Origin: Prosthecobacter dejongeii
GTDB taxonomy: Bacteria > Verrucomicrobiota > Verrucomicrobiia > Verrucomicrobiales > Verrucomicrobiaceae
Length of the DNA stretch: 64,000 nt
Assembly: GCF_014203045.1 (NCBI RefSeq)
Contig: NZ_JACHIF010000009.1
Location: 216,776-280,775 of the forward strand
Direction of reading: 5' to 3'
Below are positions 9,365 through 17,640 of the stretch, piece by piece (the first letter of the stretch is position 1; each line of letters opens with the position of its first letter). Below the pieces are notes generated by a model. That model had not been told where the DNA came from. It ran no database searches and saw only the letters and a program-made list of their open reading frames with translations. Position numbers and translations under genes: made by a program.

Positions 9365-10969
9365 ATGATGCGACGACTCCTCCTCACCTGCGCCGGTTTG
9401 CTGGCCACCTCTCTTTCGGCTGCGCCGAAAGGACCGCCGAACATCCTTTTCCTCTTTTCGGACGACCTCGCCTCCCAGGCCATCTCCAGTTATGGCGACG
9501 AGCGCAAGCTGCTCGAGACCCCGGGGATTGATCGCCTCGCCAAAGAAGGCATTCGTTTTAATCGCTGCCTAGTCACGAACTCCATCTGCGGCCCCATGCG
9601 CGCGGTCATCCAGACGGGCAAATATTCGCACTTGAACGGCTTTCACAACAACAGCAACAGCCGCTTCGATGGCAACCAGCAGACCTTTCCTAAGCTGCTG
9701 CAAAAAGGCGGTTATACCACCGCCGTCATCGGCAAATGGCATCTGATGACTGACCCACAGGGGTTCGACTATTGGAACGTCCTTCCTGGTCAGGGCATCT
9801 ACTACAACCCGCCCATGGTGGAAAATGGCCAAGAGGTGAAGCACACTGGCTACGTCACCGACATCATCACTGAACAGGGACTCAAGTGGCTGGAAGGCCG
9901 TGACAAGACCAAGCCCTTCATGCTGATGCTCCAGCACAAGGCCCCTCACCGGGAGTGGGAACCCGCACTGCGCCATTTGGACCATGATAAAGGTCGCGTT
10001 TATCCAGAACCTCCTACGCTTTTCGACAACTTCGAAGGACGCAGCAAGGCCGTGAGTGATCATGACATGGGCTTAGACCGCACCATCACCGAGCGTGACA
10101 TGAAGCTCATCGCGCCGCCTTCCTTAAATGAGGAACAGCGGAAAGCCTGGAATGCCTATTACGACCCGATTAACAAAAAGTACAATCAGGCACCGCCCAC
10201 CGGGAAAGACCTCATCAAATGGCGCTACCAACGTTACATGCACGACTACCTGGGCTGCGTGAAAGGTGTGGATGAAAGCATCGCTACGGTTCTCGATTAC
10301 CTGGACAAATCCGGCCTTGCCGAAAACACCGTCGTCATTTGCAGCAGCGACCAGGGTTTCTACCTCGGCGAGCACGGCTGGTTCGACAAACGCTGGATCT
10401 TTGAGGAATCCCTCACCACCCCCTTCCTAGTCCGCTGGCCGGGTGTGGCCAAAGCAGGCAGCACCAATAGCAGCATCGTTTCCTTGCTGGATCTCGCCCA
10501 GACCTTCCTGGACATCGCGGGGCAGCCCCAGCCTGCGGACATGCAGGGCCGATCCCTGGTGCCTCTCTTCAAAGGAGAGACGCCTGCGGACTGGCGCAAA
10601 AGCTTCTACTACCACTACTATGAGTTCCCTGTGCCTCATCGCGTGCGTCCACACTACGGAGTGATCACCGACCGCTACAAACTCATCCGTTATTATGCGC
10701 CAGATGTGGATGACTGGGAGCTGCTGGACCGTCAAAAAGACCCATTGGAAACCAAAAGTTTTTACCAAGATCCGGCCTATGCAGACACCGTCAAAGAGCT
10801 GAAAACCGAGCTCACCCGTCTGCAAACCGAGGTCAAAGAAATCCTTCCACCGCCACGCCTCACGCATGGTAACAAAGCCTTCGATGGCGAGGTGAATCCC
10901 CCTGTTCCCGAGAATGCCAAAGGCATGGGCAAAGGGAAAGGTAAGGGCAAAAAGAAACAGGCGGAGTGA
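9365..10969 (+). CDS. Secreted sulfatase (arylsulfatase/choline-sulfatase-like)
   Basis: A 534-residue sulfatase of the alkaline phosphatase superfamily, which hydrolyses sulfate esters, probably on sulfated polysaccharides. It has a signal peptide (RRLLLTCAGLLATSLSAA), the metal-binding start PNILFLFSDDLASQ, and the formylglycine motif C75-G-P-M-R, which needs a maturase (none lies in this window). VIGKWHL and the late metal-site segment CSSDQGFYLGEHGWFDKR are present. The C-terminus has a Lys/Gly-rich tail (KGMGKGKGKGKKKQAE) like that of the sulfatase two genes downstream. An ATG one codon after the chosen one is equally possible. A 7-bp inverted repeat precedes it. Confidence 0.95.
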   Translation: MMRRLLLTCAGLLATSLSAAPKGPPNILFLFSDDLASQAISSYGDERKLLETPGIDRLAKEGIRFNRCLVTNSICGPMRAVIQTGKYSHLNGFHNNSNSRFDGNQQTFPKLLQKGGYTTAVIGKWHLMTDPQGFDYWNVLPGQGIYYNPPMVENGQEVKHTGYVTDIITEQGLKWLEGRDKTKPFMLMLQHKAPHREWEPALRHLDHDKGRVYPEPPTLFDNFEGRSKAVSDHDMGLDRTITERDMKLIAPPSLNEEQRKAWNAYYDPINKKYNQAPPTGKDLIKWRYQRYMHDYLGCVKGVDESIATVLDYLDKSGLAENTVVICSSDQGFYLGEHGWFDKRWIFEESLTTPFLVRWPGVAKAGSTNSSIVSLLDLAQTFLDIAGQPQPADMQGRSLVPLFKGETPADWRKSFYYHYYEFPVPHRVRPHYGVITDRYKLIRYYAPDVDDWELLDRQKDPLETKSFYQDPAYADTVKELKTELTRLQTEVKEILPPPRLTHGNKAFDGEVNPPVPENAKGMGKGKGKGKKKQAE

Positions 10970-10978
10970 TCTCTAGAT

Positions 10979-11094
10979 GGAACAACCACGGAAGACACTG
11001 AAGACACGGAATGTATTCATGAACTGATTTTATGAATCCATTCCCTGTGCCTTCCGTGTGCTCCTTGCTTTCCGTGGTTGTTTTCCTTTTGAGC
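10979..11094. repeat. Imperfect palindromic intergenic repeat, copy 1
   Basis: The left arm begins AACAACCACGGAA and is built from 9-base units of the form GACACNGAA. The right arm ends TTTCCGTGGTTGTT, the near-perfect reverse complement. The inner parts of the arms are imperfect. The right arm runs into the next gene and encodes most of its signal peptide. Confidence 0.75.
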
Positions 11095-11835
11095 ACGGCT
11101 GCAAATGCGGCTGAAACCTTCAAACCCGTGGACTGCGAAGGGGCTTACCCGCGTCATGTCCAGGGCATCTGTACCGATGGCGAAGAGGCCATCTATTGGT
11201 CCTGGACGGATGCGATCGTGAAAACGGATCTTGATGGCAAGATTCTCAAAAAAGTTGCTGCGCCGAGCCACCAGGGAGATCTCTGTTATCAAGGCGGCAA
11301 GATTTATGTCGCGGTCAATTTAGGCAAGTTCAATCAGCCCGCAGGCGAAGCCGATTCTTGGGTCTTTGTCTTTGATGGCGAAACGCTCACAGAGCTCTCT
11401 CGTCATCCCGTGCCAGAGCTTGTTCATGGTGCAGGAGGCATGGCCTATCGTGAAGGTCGTTTCATCCTCATTGGCGGCTTGCCCCCCGGCACGGATGAAA
11501 ACTACGTGTATGAATACGACACGAAGTTCCAATTTATCCAACGTCACACGCTGGCCAGCGGTTACACCCTCATGGGCATCCAGACGGTGGAGTATGCCGA
11601 CGGTTCGTGGTGGTTCGGATGTTATGGCAAACCTGCCATTCTGCTGCGTGCGGATGAAAACTTCCGTTTCACAGGCAAGTGGGAGTTCAATGCTTCCATA
11701 GGCCTCGCTTGCATTGGGCCTAACCAGTTTTTAATTGCCGAGAATCAATCCACAAAAGGCATCGGCAACACCGCCAAGGTCCGCCTGGCGCATACCGATC
11801 CTGAAAAGGGCATCGTTTTCGATACTCAACCGTGA
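11032..11835 (+). CDS. Secreted protein of unknown function, probable beta-propeller
   Basis: A 267-residue exported protein between two sulfatase genes. After a signal peptide (NPFPVPSVCSLLSVVVFLLS, cleaved near AANAAE) it has repeated blade-like segments such as GICTDGEEAIYWSWTDAIVK, DLCYQGGKIYVAVNLG, GMAYREGRFILIGG and GIQTVEYADGSWWFGCYG, suggesting a small beta-propeller. No catalytic residues are recognised. Its start region is odd: roughly the first 21 codons lie within the right arm of an intergenic palindromic repeat, so the signal peptide seems to have been built from repeat DNA. A role in substrate binding with the sulfatases is inferred only from position. Confidence 0.7.
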   Translation: MNPFPVPSVCSLLSVVVFLLSTAANAAETFKPVDCEGAYPRHVQGICTDGEEAIYWSWTDAIVKTDLDGKILKKVAAPSHQGDLCYQGGKIYVAVNLGKFNQPAGEADSWVFVFDGETLTELSRHPVPELVHGAGGMAYREGRFILIGGLPPGTDENYVYEYDTKFQFIQRHTLASGYTLMGIQTVEYADGSWWFGCYGKPAILLRADENFRFTGKWEFNASIGLACIGPNQFLIAENQSTKGIGNTAKVRLAHTDPEKGIVFDTQP

Positions 11836-11839
11836 GGAA

Positions 11840-11918
11840 CAACCACAGAAAAAACTGAACACACGGAATTTCAAATCCTGGCGATACCCTTCCGTGTGTT
11901 CAGTGTCTTCTGTGGTTG
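11840..11918. repeat. Near-perfect palindromic intergenic repeat, copy 2
   Basis: Two 29-base arms match at 27 of 29 positions as reverse complements (outer end CAACCACAGAA, inner end ACACGGAA) around a 21-base loop. It belongs to the same family as copy 1, 750 bases upstream. Transcribed, it would form a very stable hairpin between two genes. Confidence 0.8.
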
Positions 11919-11939
11919 CCCACATTCTTCTTTTTATCC

Positions 11940-13550
11940 ATGACCGCTTCGTTCCAAAAACTCACCTTCGCAGTTATTGCCCTGGGCATGACGCTGGCCG
12001 CCTCGGCGGCAGACAAACCGAACTTCATTTTCATCCTCTGCGATGACTTGGGTTATGGCGATGTGAAGCATCTCAATCCTGAGGGCAAAATTGCCACGCC
12101 CAACATGGACCGCATCGCCAAGGAAGGCATGACCTTCACCGATGCCCACACGCCCTCCAGCGTCTGCACCCCCACCCGCTATGGCACCCTCACAGGCCGC
12201 TACAACTGGCGCACCAAGTTGCAAAAGGGCGTCCTGGGCGGACTCAGCCCGCACCTAATTGCCACAGATCGCATGACCGTGGCTTCCATGCTCAAAGCGC
12301 AGGGCTACCACACCGCCGTCATCGGCAAATGGCATCTCGGCATGGACTGGAAAGTCAAAGAGAGCCAGACCGTGGCGGAACTGAACATTGAATCCCCCCA
12401 ACAGACCTGGAGTGTGGACTTCACCCAACCTGCCACCCACGGGCCGAACAGCGTCGGGTTCGACCACTACTTTGGTATCAGTGCCTCCCTGGACATGGTG
12501 CCATACTGCTTCATTGAGAATGACCGTGTCACGGCATTGCCGACCGAAGACCGCTCCATTGAAATGGTTCAGGGAAAGACGGACAAATACACCCGCAAGG
12601 GCCCTGCTGCCCCAGGTTTCACTGGCTACGAAGTTCTGCCGACCTTGATTGACAAAACCGTCGCCTACGTCAGCGAAAAATCCGCCGATGCAAAGTCAGG
12701 CAAGCCGTTCTTCCTCTACCTCCCCCTCGCCTCCCCGCACACCCCCATCCTGCCCAATCCCGAGTGGCGGGGCAAAAGTGGCCTGAACCAATATGGCGAC
12801 TTCGTGATGGAAACCGATGCCGCCATTGGCCGAGTCCTCAAAGCTCTGGATGACAACGGCTTGGCCGAAAACACCGTCATCGTCTTCACCAGCGACAATG
12901 GCTGCTCGCCCAGTGCCAACTATCCCGAACTGCTGGCCAAAGGCCACAACCCCAGCTCTAAACTGCGCGGTCACAAAGCTGACATCTACGATGGTGGCCA
13001 CCGGGTTCCCTTCCTGGTCCGCTGGCCTGCCAAGGTGAAGCCCGGCCAGACGACTAGCCAGCTCACCTGCTTGACGGACTTTTTTGCCACCGCCGCCGAC
13101 ATCACCGAAGCAACTACTCCAGAAACTGCCGCCGAAGACAGCTTCAGCTTCCTCCCTACCCTCTTGGGTGAAACTGGCAAACCCGCTCGCGAATCCCTCA
13201 TCCATCACAGCATCCAGGGTGTCTTTGCCATCCGCGAGGGGCCGTGGAAGCTCGCCCTTTGCCCAGGTTCCGGTGGCTGGAGCGACCCCCGCCCCGGCAC
13301 CGAGCCCAAGGACTCGCCACCCGTACAGCTTTTCAACATGGAAGCCGACCTCGGAGAGCAGACCAACCTTGCCACCCAGCACCCCGAAATCGTTGACCGC
13401 CTCACGAAGAAACTGGAAACCCTAGTCGCCAACGGCCGCAGCACGCCTGGAGCCCGTCAAAACAACGACGTCCCCGTCGAAATCTGGAAGAAACCCGAAG
13501 CCCCGAAAAAAGGTGGCAAGGGCGGTAAGGCGAACAAAGGACAGAAGTAA
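11940..13550 (+). CDS. Secreted sulfatase
   Basis: A second sulfatase (536 residues from the ATG; an upstream TTG would add 8 residues but lies inside the repeat). The signal peptide runs to about ASAAD. The motifs are PNFIFILCDDLGYGDV (metal ligands), C76-T-P-T-R (formylglycine precursor), VIGKWHLGMDW, and a late metal-site region FTSDNGCSPSANY. It keeps the more classic DDLGYGD start than its upstream neighbour, suggesting a different substrate. The C-terminus carries a Lys/Gly tail (KKGGKGGKANKGQK). The sulfatase-propeller-sulfatase order and the shared tails suggest joint use in desulfation of a polymer, which is inference. Confidence 0.95.
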   Translation: MTASFQKLTFAVIALGMTLAASAADKPNFIFILCDDLGYGDVKHLNPEGKIATPNMDRIAKEGMTFTDAHTPSSVCTPTRYGTLTGRYNWRTKLQKGVLGGLSPHLIATDRMTVASMLKAQGYHTAVIGKWHLGMDWKVKESQTVAELNIESPQQTWSVDFTQPATHGPNSVGFDHYFGISASLDMVPYCFIENDRVTALPTEDRSIEMVQGKTDKYTRKGPAAPGFTGYEVLPTLIDKTVAYVSEKSADAKSGKPFFLYLPLASPHTPILPNPEWRGKSGLNQYGDFVMETDAAIGRVLKALDDNGLAENTVIVFTSDNGCSPSANYPELLAKGHNPSSKLRGHKADIYDGGHRVPFLVRWPAKVKPGQTTSQLTCLTDFFATAADITEATTPETAAEDSFSFLPTLLGETGKPARESLIHHSIQGVFAIREGPWKLALCPGSGGWSDPRPGTEPKDSPPVQLFNMEADLGEQTNLATQHPEIVDRLTKKLETLVANGRSTPGARQNNDVPVEIWKKPEAPKKGGKGGKANKGQK

Positions 13551-13592
13551 ACTCCAATAAATCACCGTTCACCCCTACAAGAAAACGAGGAC

Positions 13593-13628
13593 AAAAAGTC
13601 GTTATTGGAGGTTTAGGGGCGACTTTTT
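13593..13628 (+). terminator. Terminator-like hairpin after the sulfatase gene
   Basis: AAAAAGTCG and CGACTTTTT pair across an 18-base loop, with the T-run included in the stem. An outer CTCCAATAA / TTATTGGAG pair could form a competing fold. Confidence 0.6.
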
Positions 13629-13674
13629 AACCTGGAGGCCCTAACGTCCCCCTTCACTTTCCCTGCCAAACTCC

Positions 13675-13702
13675 TTGCCGTTCGTCTGCCCTCTGATAAA
13701 AA
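13675..13702 (+). promoter_or_regulatory. Candidate sigma70 promoter of dnaN
   Basis: TTGCCG, a 16-base spacer and TAAAAA. The -10 element overlaps the left arm of the hairpin that directly precedes the dnaN start. Confidence 0.3.
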
Positions 13703-13738
13703 AGGCCATTCGTCTCAAGCAGCAGGCACGCCTTTTTA
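13698..13738 (+). other. Terminator-like hairpin abutting the dnaN start codon
   Basis: AAAAAAGGC pairs with GCCTTTTT, and the T-run ends one base before the ATG. There is no room for a Shine-Dalgarno. It could be a terminator for upstream reads or a leader structure that controls dnaN translation. Confidence 0.5.
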
Positions 13739-13739
13739 T

Positions 13740-14837
13740 ATGAAGTTCACGATCAGCAAGGAATCTCTCCAGCAGGCCATTCAGCAAGTGCAGCACGTCG
13801 TCAGTGCACGCACCACCCTGGCCATCCTCTCTAACGTCCTGCTCCGCGCCAAAAATGGCGTGCTGGAACTGACCACAACGGACCTGGATGTCGGCGTGAC
13901 TTGCAGCGTTGCCGCTGAGGTCGAGGAAGAAGGGGCCACCACCCTGCCGGCCCGCCGTCTGGCCACGATCATTCGTGAGCTTCCTGCGGAAGACATCCAG
14001 ATCAGCGTGGATGAGAAAAACGTCGCTTCCATCCGCAGCGGCCCGTCCTATTTCAAGGTGCTGGGCCTTACCAGCGAGGAATTCCCTGCCCTGCCCCGCT
14101 TTGACGACGCCCGTGAGTTCAAGATTGATCAGCAGATTCTGCGCGATTGCCTGAAAAAGACATCCTATGCCATCTCGACCGACGAAACTCGTTATGTGCT
14201 GAACGGCATCCTTTTCTCCTTCAAGAACAACACCCTGACCATGGTGGCCACGGATGGCCGTCGTCTGGCCATGGTGGAGCAGGAACTGGAATTCCCCCAG
14301 AGCCAGGAAGTGGACATCATCGTTCCGACCAAGGCTGTGAACGAACTGGCCCGCCTTTGCGGCGACTTAGGCGAGGTGATCATTCGCGTGACCAGCAGCC
14401 AGGTAGGTTTTGACCTGGGTGACAGCCTGCTCATCAGCAAGCTGATCGACGGCAACTATCCGAACTACCGCCAGGTGATCCCCGGCGAAGCCAAGGAGCG
14501 CATCGCCCTGGAGCGCGAAGTTTTCCTGAAGGCTATCAGCCGTGTGTCCCTCCTCGCCAGTGAGAAGTCGAACTCGGTGAAGTTCCAGTTCACCCCTGGG
14601 CAGGTGGAAATCATCGCCAGCAGCCCGGACATCGGGGAAGCGCGTGAAACCATCCCCCTCAATTACAAGGGTGCCTCCATCACCATCGCTTTCAATCCGG
14701 AGTTCACCATGGCCCCGCTGCGCAACCTCAGCGCGGATGAAGTGTATCTTCACTTGATTGATGAAATCAGTCCTGGCGTTCTCCGCACCGGCACCAATTT
14801 CCTCTACGTGCTCATGCCCATGCGCGTGAACAGTTAA
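13740..14837 (+). CDS. dnaN: DNA polymerase III beta sliding clamp
   Basis: The ring-shaped clamp that tethers DNA polymerase III and binds many repair proteins. It is 365 residues long, typical of the family, and begins with the conserved MKFTISKESLQQAIQQVQHV. RTTLAILSNVLL and a family-typical C-terminus (GTNFLYVLMPMRVNS) are present, and the three-domain layout is complete. It is not next to dnaA or recF here; a lipoprotein gene follows 21 bases on. No Shine-Dalgarno can be seen; the start codon directly follows a hairpin with a T-run. Confidence 0.98.
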   Translation: MKFTISKESLQQAIQQVQHVVSARTTLAILSNVLLRAKNGVLELTTTDLDVGVTCSVAAEVEEEGATTLPARRLATIIRELPAEDIQISVDEKNVASIRSGPSYFKVLGLTSEEFPALPRFDDAREFKIDQQILRDCLKKTSYAISTDETRYVLNGILFSFKNNTLTMVATDGRRLAMVEQELEFPQSQEVDIIVPTKAVNELARLCGDLGEVIIRVTSSQVGFDLGDSLLISKLIDGNYPNYRQVIPGEAKERIALEREVFLKAISRVSLLASEKSNSVKFQFTPGQVEIIASSPDIGEARETIPLNYKGASITIAFNPEFTMAPLRNLSADEVYLHLIDEISPGVLRTGTNFLYVLMPMRVNS

Positions 14838-14858
14838 CCTCCCTACCCCACACTCCCG

Positions 14859-15368
14859 ATGCAGCGCTCCACGCATCTCCTCGTCCTCACTGCGATCACG
14901 GCATCGCTCGCCAGTTGCTACGGCCCAGATCCACGCCCCTTCGCGGGACGTGGACGCTCTCTGGATCAGCCCCCACGCTATGGCGACCCGAACCGTTACG
15001 TGGAGCCCATCGCCCCGACGCCGGCTCCAGTCGGCCCGCAGGTCCCGGTGCCCAATTTGGACCCAACGGCCCCGGTGGTGGATCCTGGACTCTCGGTCAC
15101 CCCTCCAGGGATTCAGCCGACTGTCCCAGGTGGCACGGTGACACCGCCAGCGGTAACCACCCCGCCTGTGATCACCACGCCGTCCACCCCACCAGCCGTC
15201 ACACCACCACCTGCCGGGGATGTGCCCTATGCCCGTGCGGTTCCGGGTAAACCTGGGTTTGTTTACAGCCCCAAGGATCCCAAGAAAGTCATCAGTGTGG
15301 AAGGGCTTCGCCCAGGCCAGAAGGCCCGCGATCCGGAAACAGGTGACATCTTCCGCGTGCCGTATTAA
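14859..15368 (+). CDS. Proline-rich lipoprotein of unknown function
   Basis: A 169-residue predicted lipoprotein: the signal sequence ends with the lipobox LASC, Cys20 being the acylation site. The middle (about 40-125) is a low-complexity Pro/Thr/Val stretch (for example TPPAVTTPPVITTPSTPPAV) that would be extended. The C-terminal 45 residues are ordered in character (VPGKPGFVYSPKDPKKVIS, PGQKARDPETGDIFRVPY) and look like a small conserved domain. It probably sits on the outer membrane with a flexible linker. It lies between dnaN and tyrA on the same strand, 9 bases before tyrA, so it may be co-transcribed. Confidence 0.75.
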   Translation: MQRSTHLLVLTAITASLASCYGPDPRPFAGRGRSLDQPPRYGDPNRYVEPIAPTPAPVGPQVPVPNLDPTAPVVDPGLSVTPPGIQPTVPGGTVTPPAVTTPPVITTPSTPPAVTPPPAGDVPYARAVPGKPGFVYSPKDPKKVISVEGLRPGQKARDPETGDIFRVPY

Positions 15369-15377
15369 GCCTCGCGA

Positions 15378-16235
15378 GTGATCGTGGAAAGAATCATTGC
15401 CATTTTTGGACCCGGATTGCTCGGTGGGTCTTTAGCTCTTGCTGTACAACAGCGCATTCCAGGGGCGAAACTACGCCTGTGGGCTAGACGTGAAAACGCG
15501 GAGGCAGGCATCCGCTCACGGGGAATTCAGGCAGATTTTTTTACAGATGCCGCGGCCGCTGCGGAAGGTGCCTCTCTCATCATCCTCTGCACGCCTGTGG
15601 AGACGATGGCAACCCTGGCTGAGCAAATCACGCAAGGTCAACTCGCCGACGATTGCCTGATCACCGATGTGGGCAGCGTGAAAGGCAGCGTGGTTCGCGC
15701 TCTGCACCCCATTCTCGGTTCACGCTTCATTGGCAGTCATCCCATGGCAGGGTCTGAAAAAACAGGCATTGAGGTGGCGCGGGCAGATCTTTTTCAAAAC
15801 GCCACCTGCTTACTGACGCCTATCGGCGCAGAAAATGCCGAACTTCCCCGCCTGAAAAACTTTTGGCAGGCTCTAGGTTGTCGAGTTCTGCAAATGTCTC
15901 CCGAGGAGCACGATGAAAAGGTGGCCCGTATTTCCCACCTGCCGCACATGATGGCCGCCGTGACCACATTGGCCGCCTTACGCACGGACCTAAGTGCGGT
16001 GGCCTGCGTGGCCAATGGCTTTCGCGACACTACCCGCGTGGCCGGAGGTGACCCCGGCTTGTGGACAGGCATTGCCCTGGAAAACCGCCCTGCCTTGACG
16101 GCTCAACTGCGTGCTGCGGCGGACACTTTGACAGAGCTTCTTGAAATCCTCGACAAGCCGGACGAAGAAGAACTCCGCCGCTTCCTAGCCGAGGCCCAAA
16201 GCCTGCGCAGGACCGTCCCGGCGGCAGTCTCCTGA
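15378..16235 (+). CDS. tyrA: Prephenate/arogenate dehydrogenase
   Basis: Catalyses the NAD(P)-dependent oxidative decarboxylation in tyrosine synthesis. The 285 residues begin with a GxGxxG-type dinucleotide site (IFGPGLLGGSLALAV). DVGSVKGSVV and SHPMAGSEKTGIEVAR, the family's substrate-binding signatures, are followed by EHDEKVARISHLPHM. The start is a GTG; a second GTG two codons later is equally plausible. It stands at the head of tyrA-aroA-cmk-plsC, with one base between its stop and aroA, which suggests coupling. No chorismate mutase domain is fused to it. Confidence 0.93.
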   Translation: MIVERIIAIFGPGLLGGSLALAVQQRIPGAKLRLWARRENAEAGIRSRGIQADFFTDAAAAAEGASLIILCTPVETMATLAEQITQGQLADDCLITDVGSVKGSVVRALHPILGSRFIGSHPMAGSEKTGIEVARADLFQNATCLLTPIGAENAELPRLKNFWQALGCRVLQMSPEEHDEKVARISHLPHMMAAVTTLAALRTDLSAVACVANGFRDTTRVAGGDPGLWTGIALENRPALTAQLRAAADTLTELLEILDKPDEEELRRFLAEAQSLRRTVPAAVS

Positions 16236-16236
16236 T

Positions 16237-17595
16237 ATGGCCACTCTGAAAGTCCGAAAGCTCAAATCCTTCCCCGCCGAAATCTCCGTTCCTGGCGATA
16301 AAAGCATCAGTCACCGCGCCGCTATGTTTGCGGGCATGGCCTCAGGCACCACTGTCATTGACGGCTTCCTGCCCAGCGAAGACTGCTTGTGCTCCGTCAA
16401 GGCCATGGAAGCCATGGGTGCCAAGGTAGAACCTCTGGAAGAAACCGACGGCATCGGCCTGACCAAGCTGGCCATTACGGGTAATGGCCCCCAGCTCAAG
16501 GCCCCTTCTGGCCCGGTGGATTGCGGCAATTCGGGCACCACCATTCGCCTCCTTTCCGGCATCCTCGCTGGCCAGGCATTCACCACTGAGATGTTTGGGG
16601 ATGCCTCCCTTTCCAAACGCCCGATGAAACGCGTGGCCGACCCACTGCGCCTGATGGGAGCTAAGGTGGAAGGCCAGGGCGAGAAAATTTGCGCTCCCTT
16701 AAAAGTCACGGGTGGCTCGTTGCAGGCCATCACTTACACCCTGCCCATGGCCAGCGCCCAGGTGAAGTCTGCCATCCTACTGGCAGGTCTGTATGCACCG
16801 GGCAAGACCACCGTTATCGAGCCCGTGGCCACTCGAAATCACACGGAGCGTATCATGTCCCACTTTGGCATCAAGTGGCTGCGTGAGGGCAATGCCATCT
16901 CCGTCTATGGCGGTCAATCCGCCCGCGCGACGGACATCGTCGTGCCAGGAGACATCTCTAGTGCCGCCTTCTGGATGGTAGCCTCCGCTGCCAGCCCGGG
17001 CCAGCAGATCACGCTCAAGAACGTTGGTCTCAACCCCACACGCACAGGCGTGATCAATGTGCTGTTGCGCATGGGGGCCCACATTCATAATTCCGAGGAA
17101 ACCACCGACGGTGAACCCCGTGGCAACGTTACTGTCAAAGGTGGCGACCTGAATGCCACCGTTATCGGCGGTGCGGAGATCCCCAACGTCATTGACGAGT
17201 TGCCCATCCTCGCTGTCGCCGCCGCGCTGGCTCGTGGAAAGACCCGTATCCAGGATGCGCACGAACTGCGAGTGAAGGAAACGGACCGCATCGCGGCCGT
17301 GGCCGAGAACCTGCGCCGCATGGGTGTGACCGTCACCGAATTTGACGACGGCATGGAAATCGAAGGCGGTGCCCAGCTTCAGGGTGCCACCATCAGCACT
17401 TACCATGACCACCGCATCGCCATGGCCTTTGCCATCGCTGGCCTGTTTGCTGATGGCGAAACGGTCATCGAAGGCTCCGAGTGCATCGGCACCAGCTACC
17501 CTGGCTTTGAGCATGACCTCGCGCTATTCTTGAAAAATGAAAATGGAGAAACTCCCATTCCGGTGATCTCCCGTATCCCCCGCAAAGTGGGCTAA
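16237..17595 (+). CDS. aroA: 3-phosphoshikimate 1-carboxyvinyltransferase (EPSP synthase)
   Basis: Transfers the enolpyruvyl group of PEP to shikimate-3-phosphate, the sixth step of the shikimate pathway. It has 452 residues and the hallmarks PGDKSISHRAAMFAG (substrate/PEP-binding lysine), CGNSGTTIRLLSG, DASLSKRPMKRV and a late YHDHRIAMAFAIAG. The NSGTTIRLL form, with SLSKRPM where class I enzymes have SLRxRPM, points toward a class II-like enzyme; this is a motif-level judgement. It starts one base after tyrA and is followed by cmk, a frequent arrangement. Confidence 0.96.
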   Translation: MATLKVRKLKSFPAEISVPGDKSISHRAAMFAGMASGTTVIDGFLPSEDCLCSVKAMEAMGAKVEPLEETDGIGLTKLAITGNGPQLKAPSGPVDCGNSGTTIRLLSGILAGQAFTTEMFGDASLSKRPMKRVADPLRLMGAKVEGQGEKICAPLKVTGGSLQAITYTLPMASAQVKSAILLAGLYAPGKTTVIEPVATRNHTERIMSHFGIKWLREGNAISVYGGQSARATDIVVPGDISSAAFWMVASAASPGQQITLKNVGLNPTRTGVINVLLRMGAHIHNSEETTDGEPRGNVTVKGGDLNATVIGGAEIPNVIDELPILAVAAALARGKTRIQDAHELRVKETDRIAAVAENLRRMGVTVTEFDDGMEIEGGAQLQGATISTYHDHRIAMAFAIAGLFADGETVIEGSECIGTSYPGFEHDLALFLKNENGETPIPVISRIPRKVG

Positions 17596-17640
17596 GCACA
17601 CGTTAGTATCGTCCCCGTATTCGACTGTTATTTTTCCGTC

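Noticed and set aside
10979..11918. Palindromic repeats considered as insertion sequence ends
   Set aside because: The two genes between or beside them encode a secreted protein and sulfatases; no transposase or target-site duplication is visible.
12696..13382. Open frame of 228 codons on the minus strand inside the second sulfatase
   Set aside because: Antisense of a gene with clear sulfatase motifs; glycine-rich composition typical of a shadow frame.
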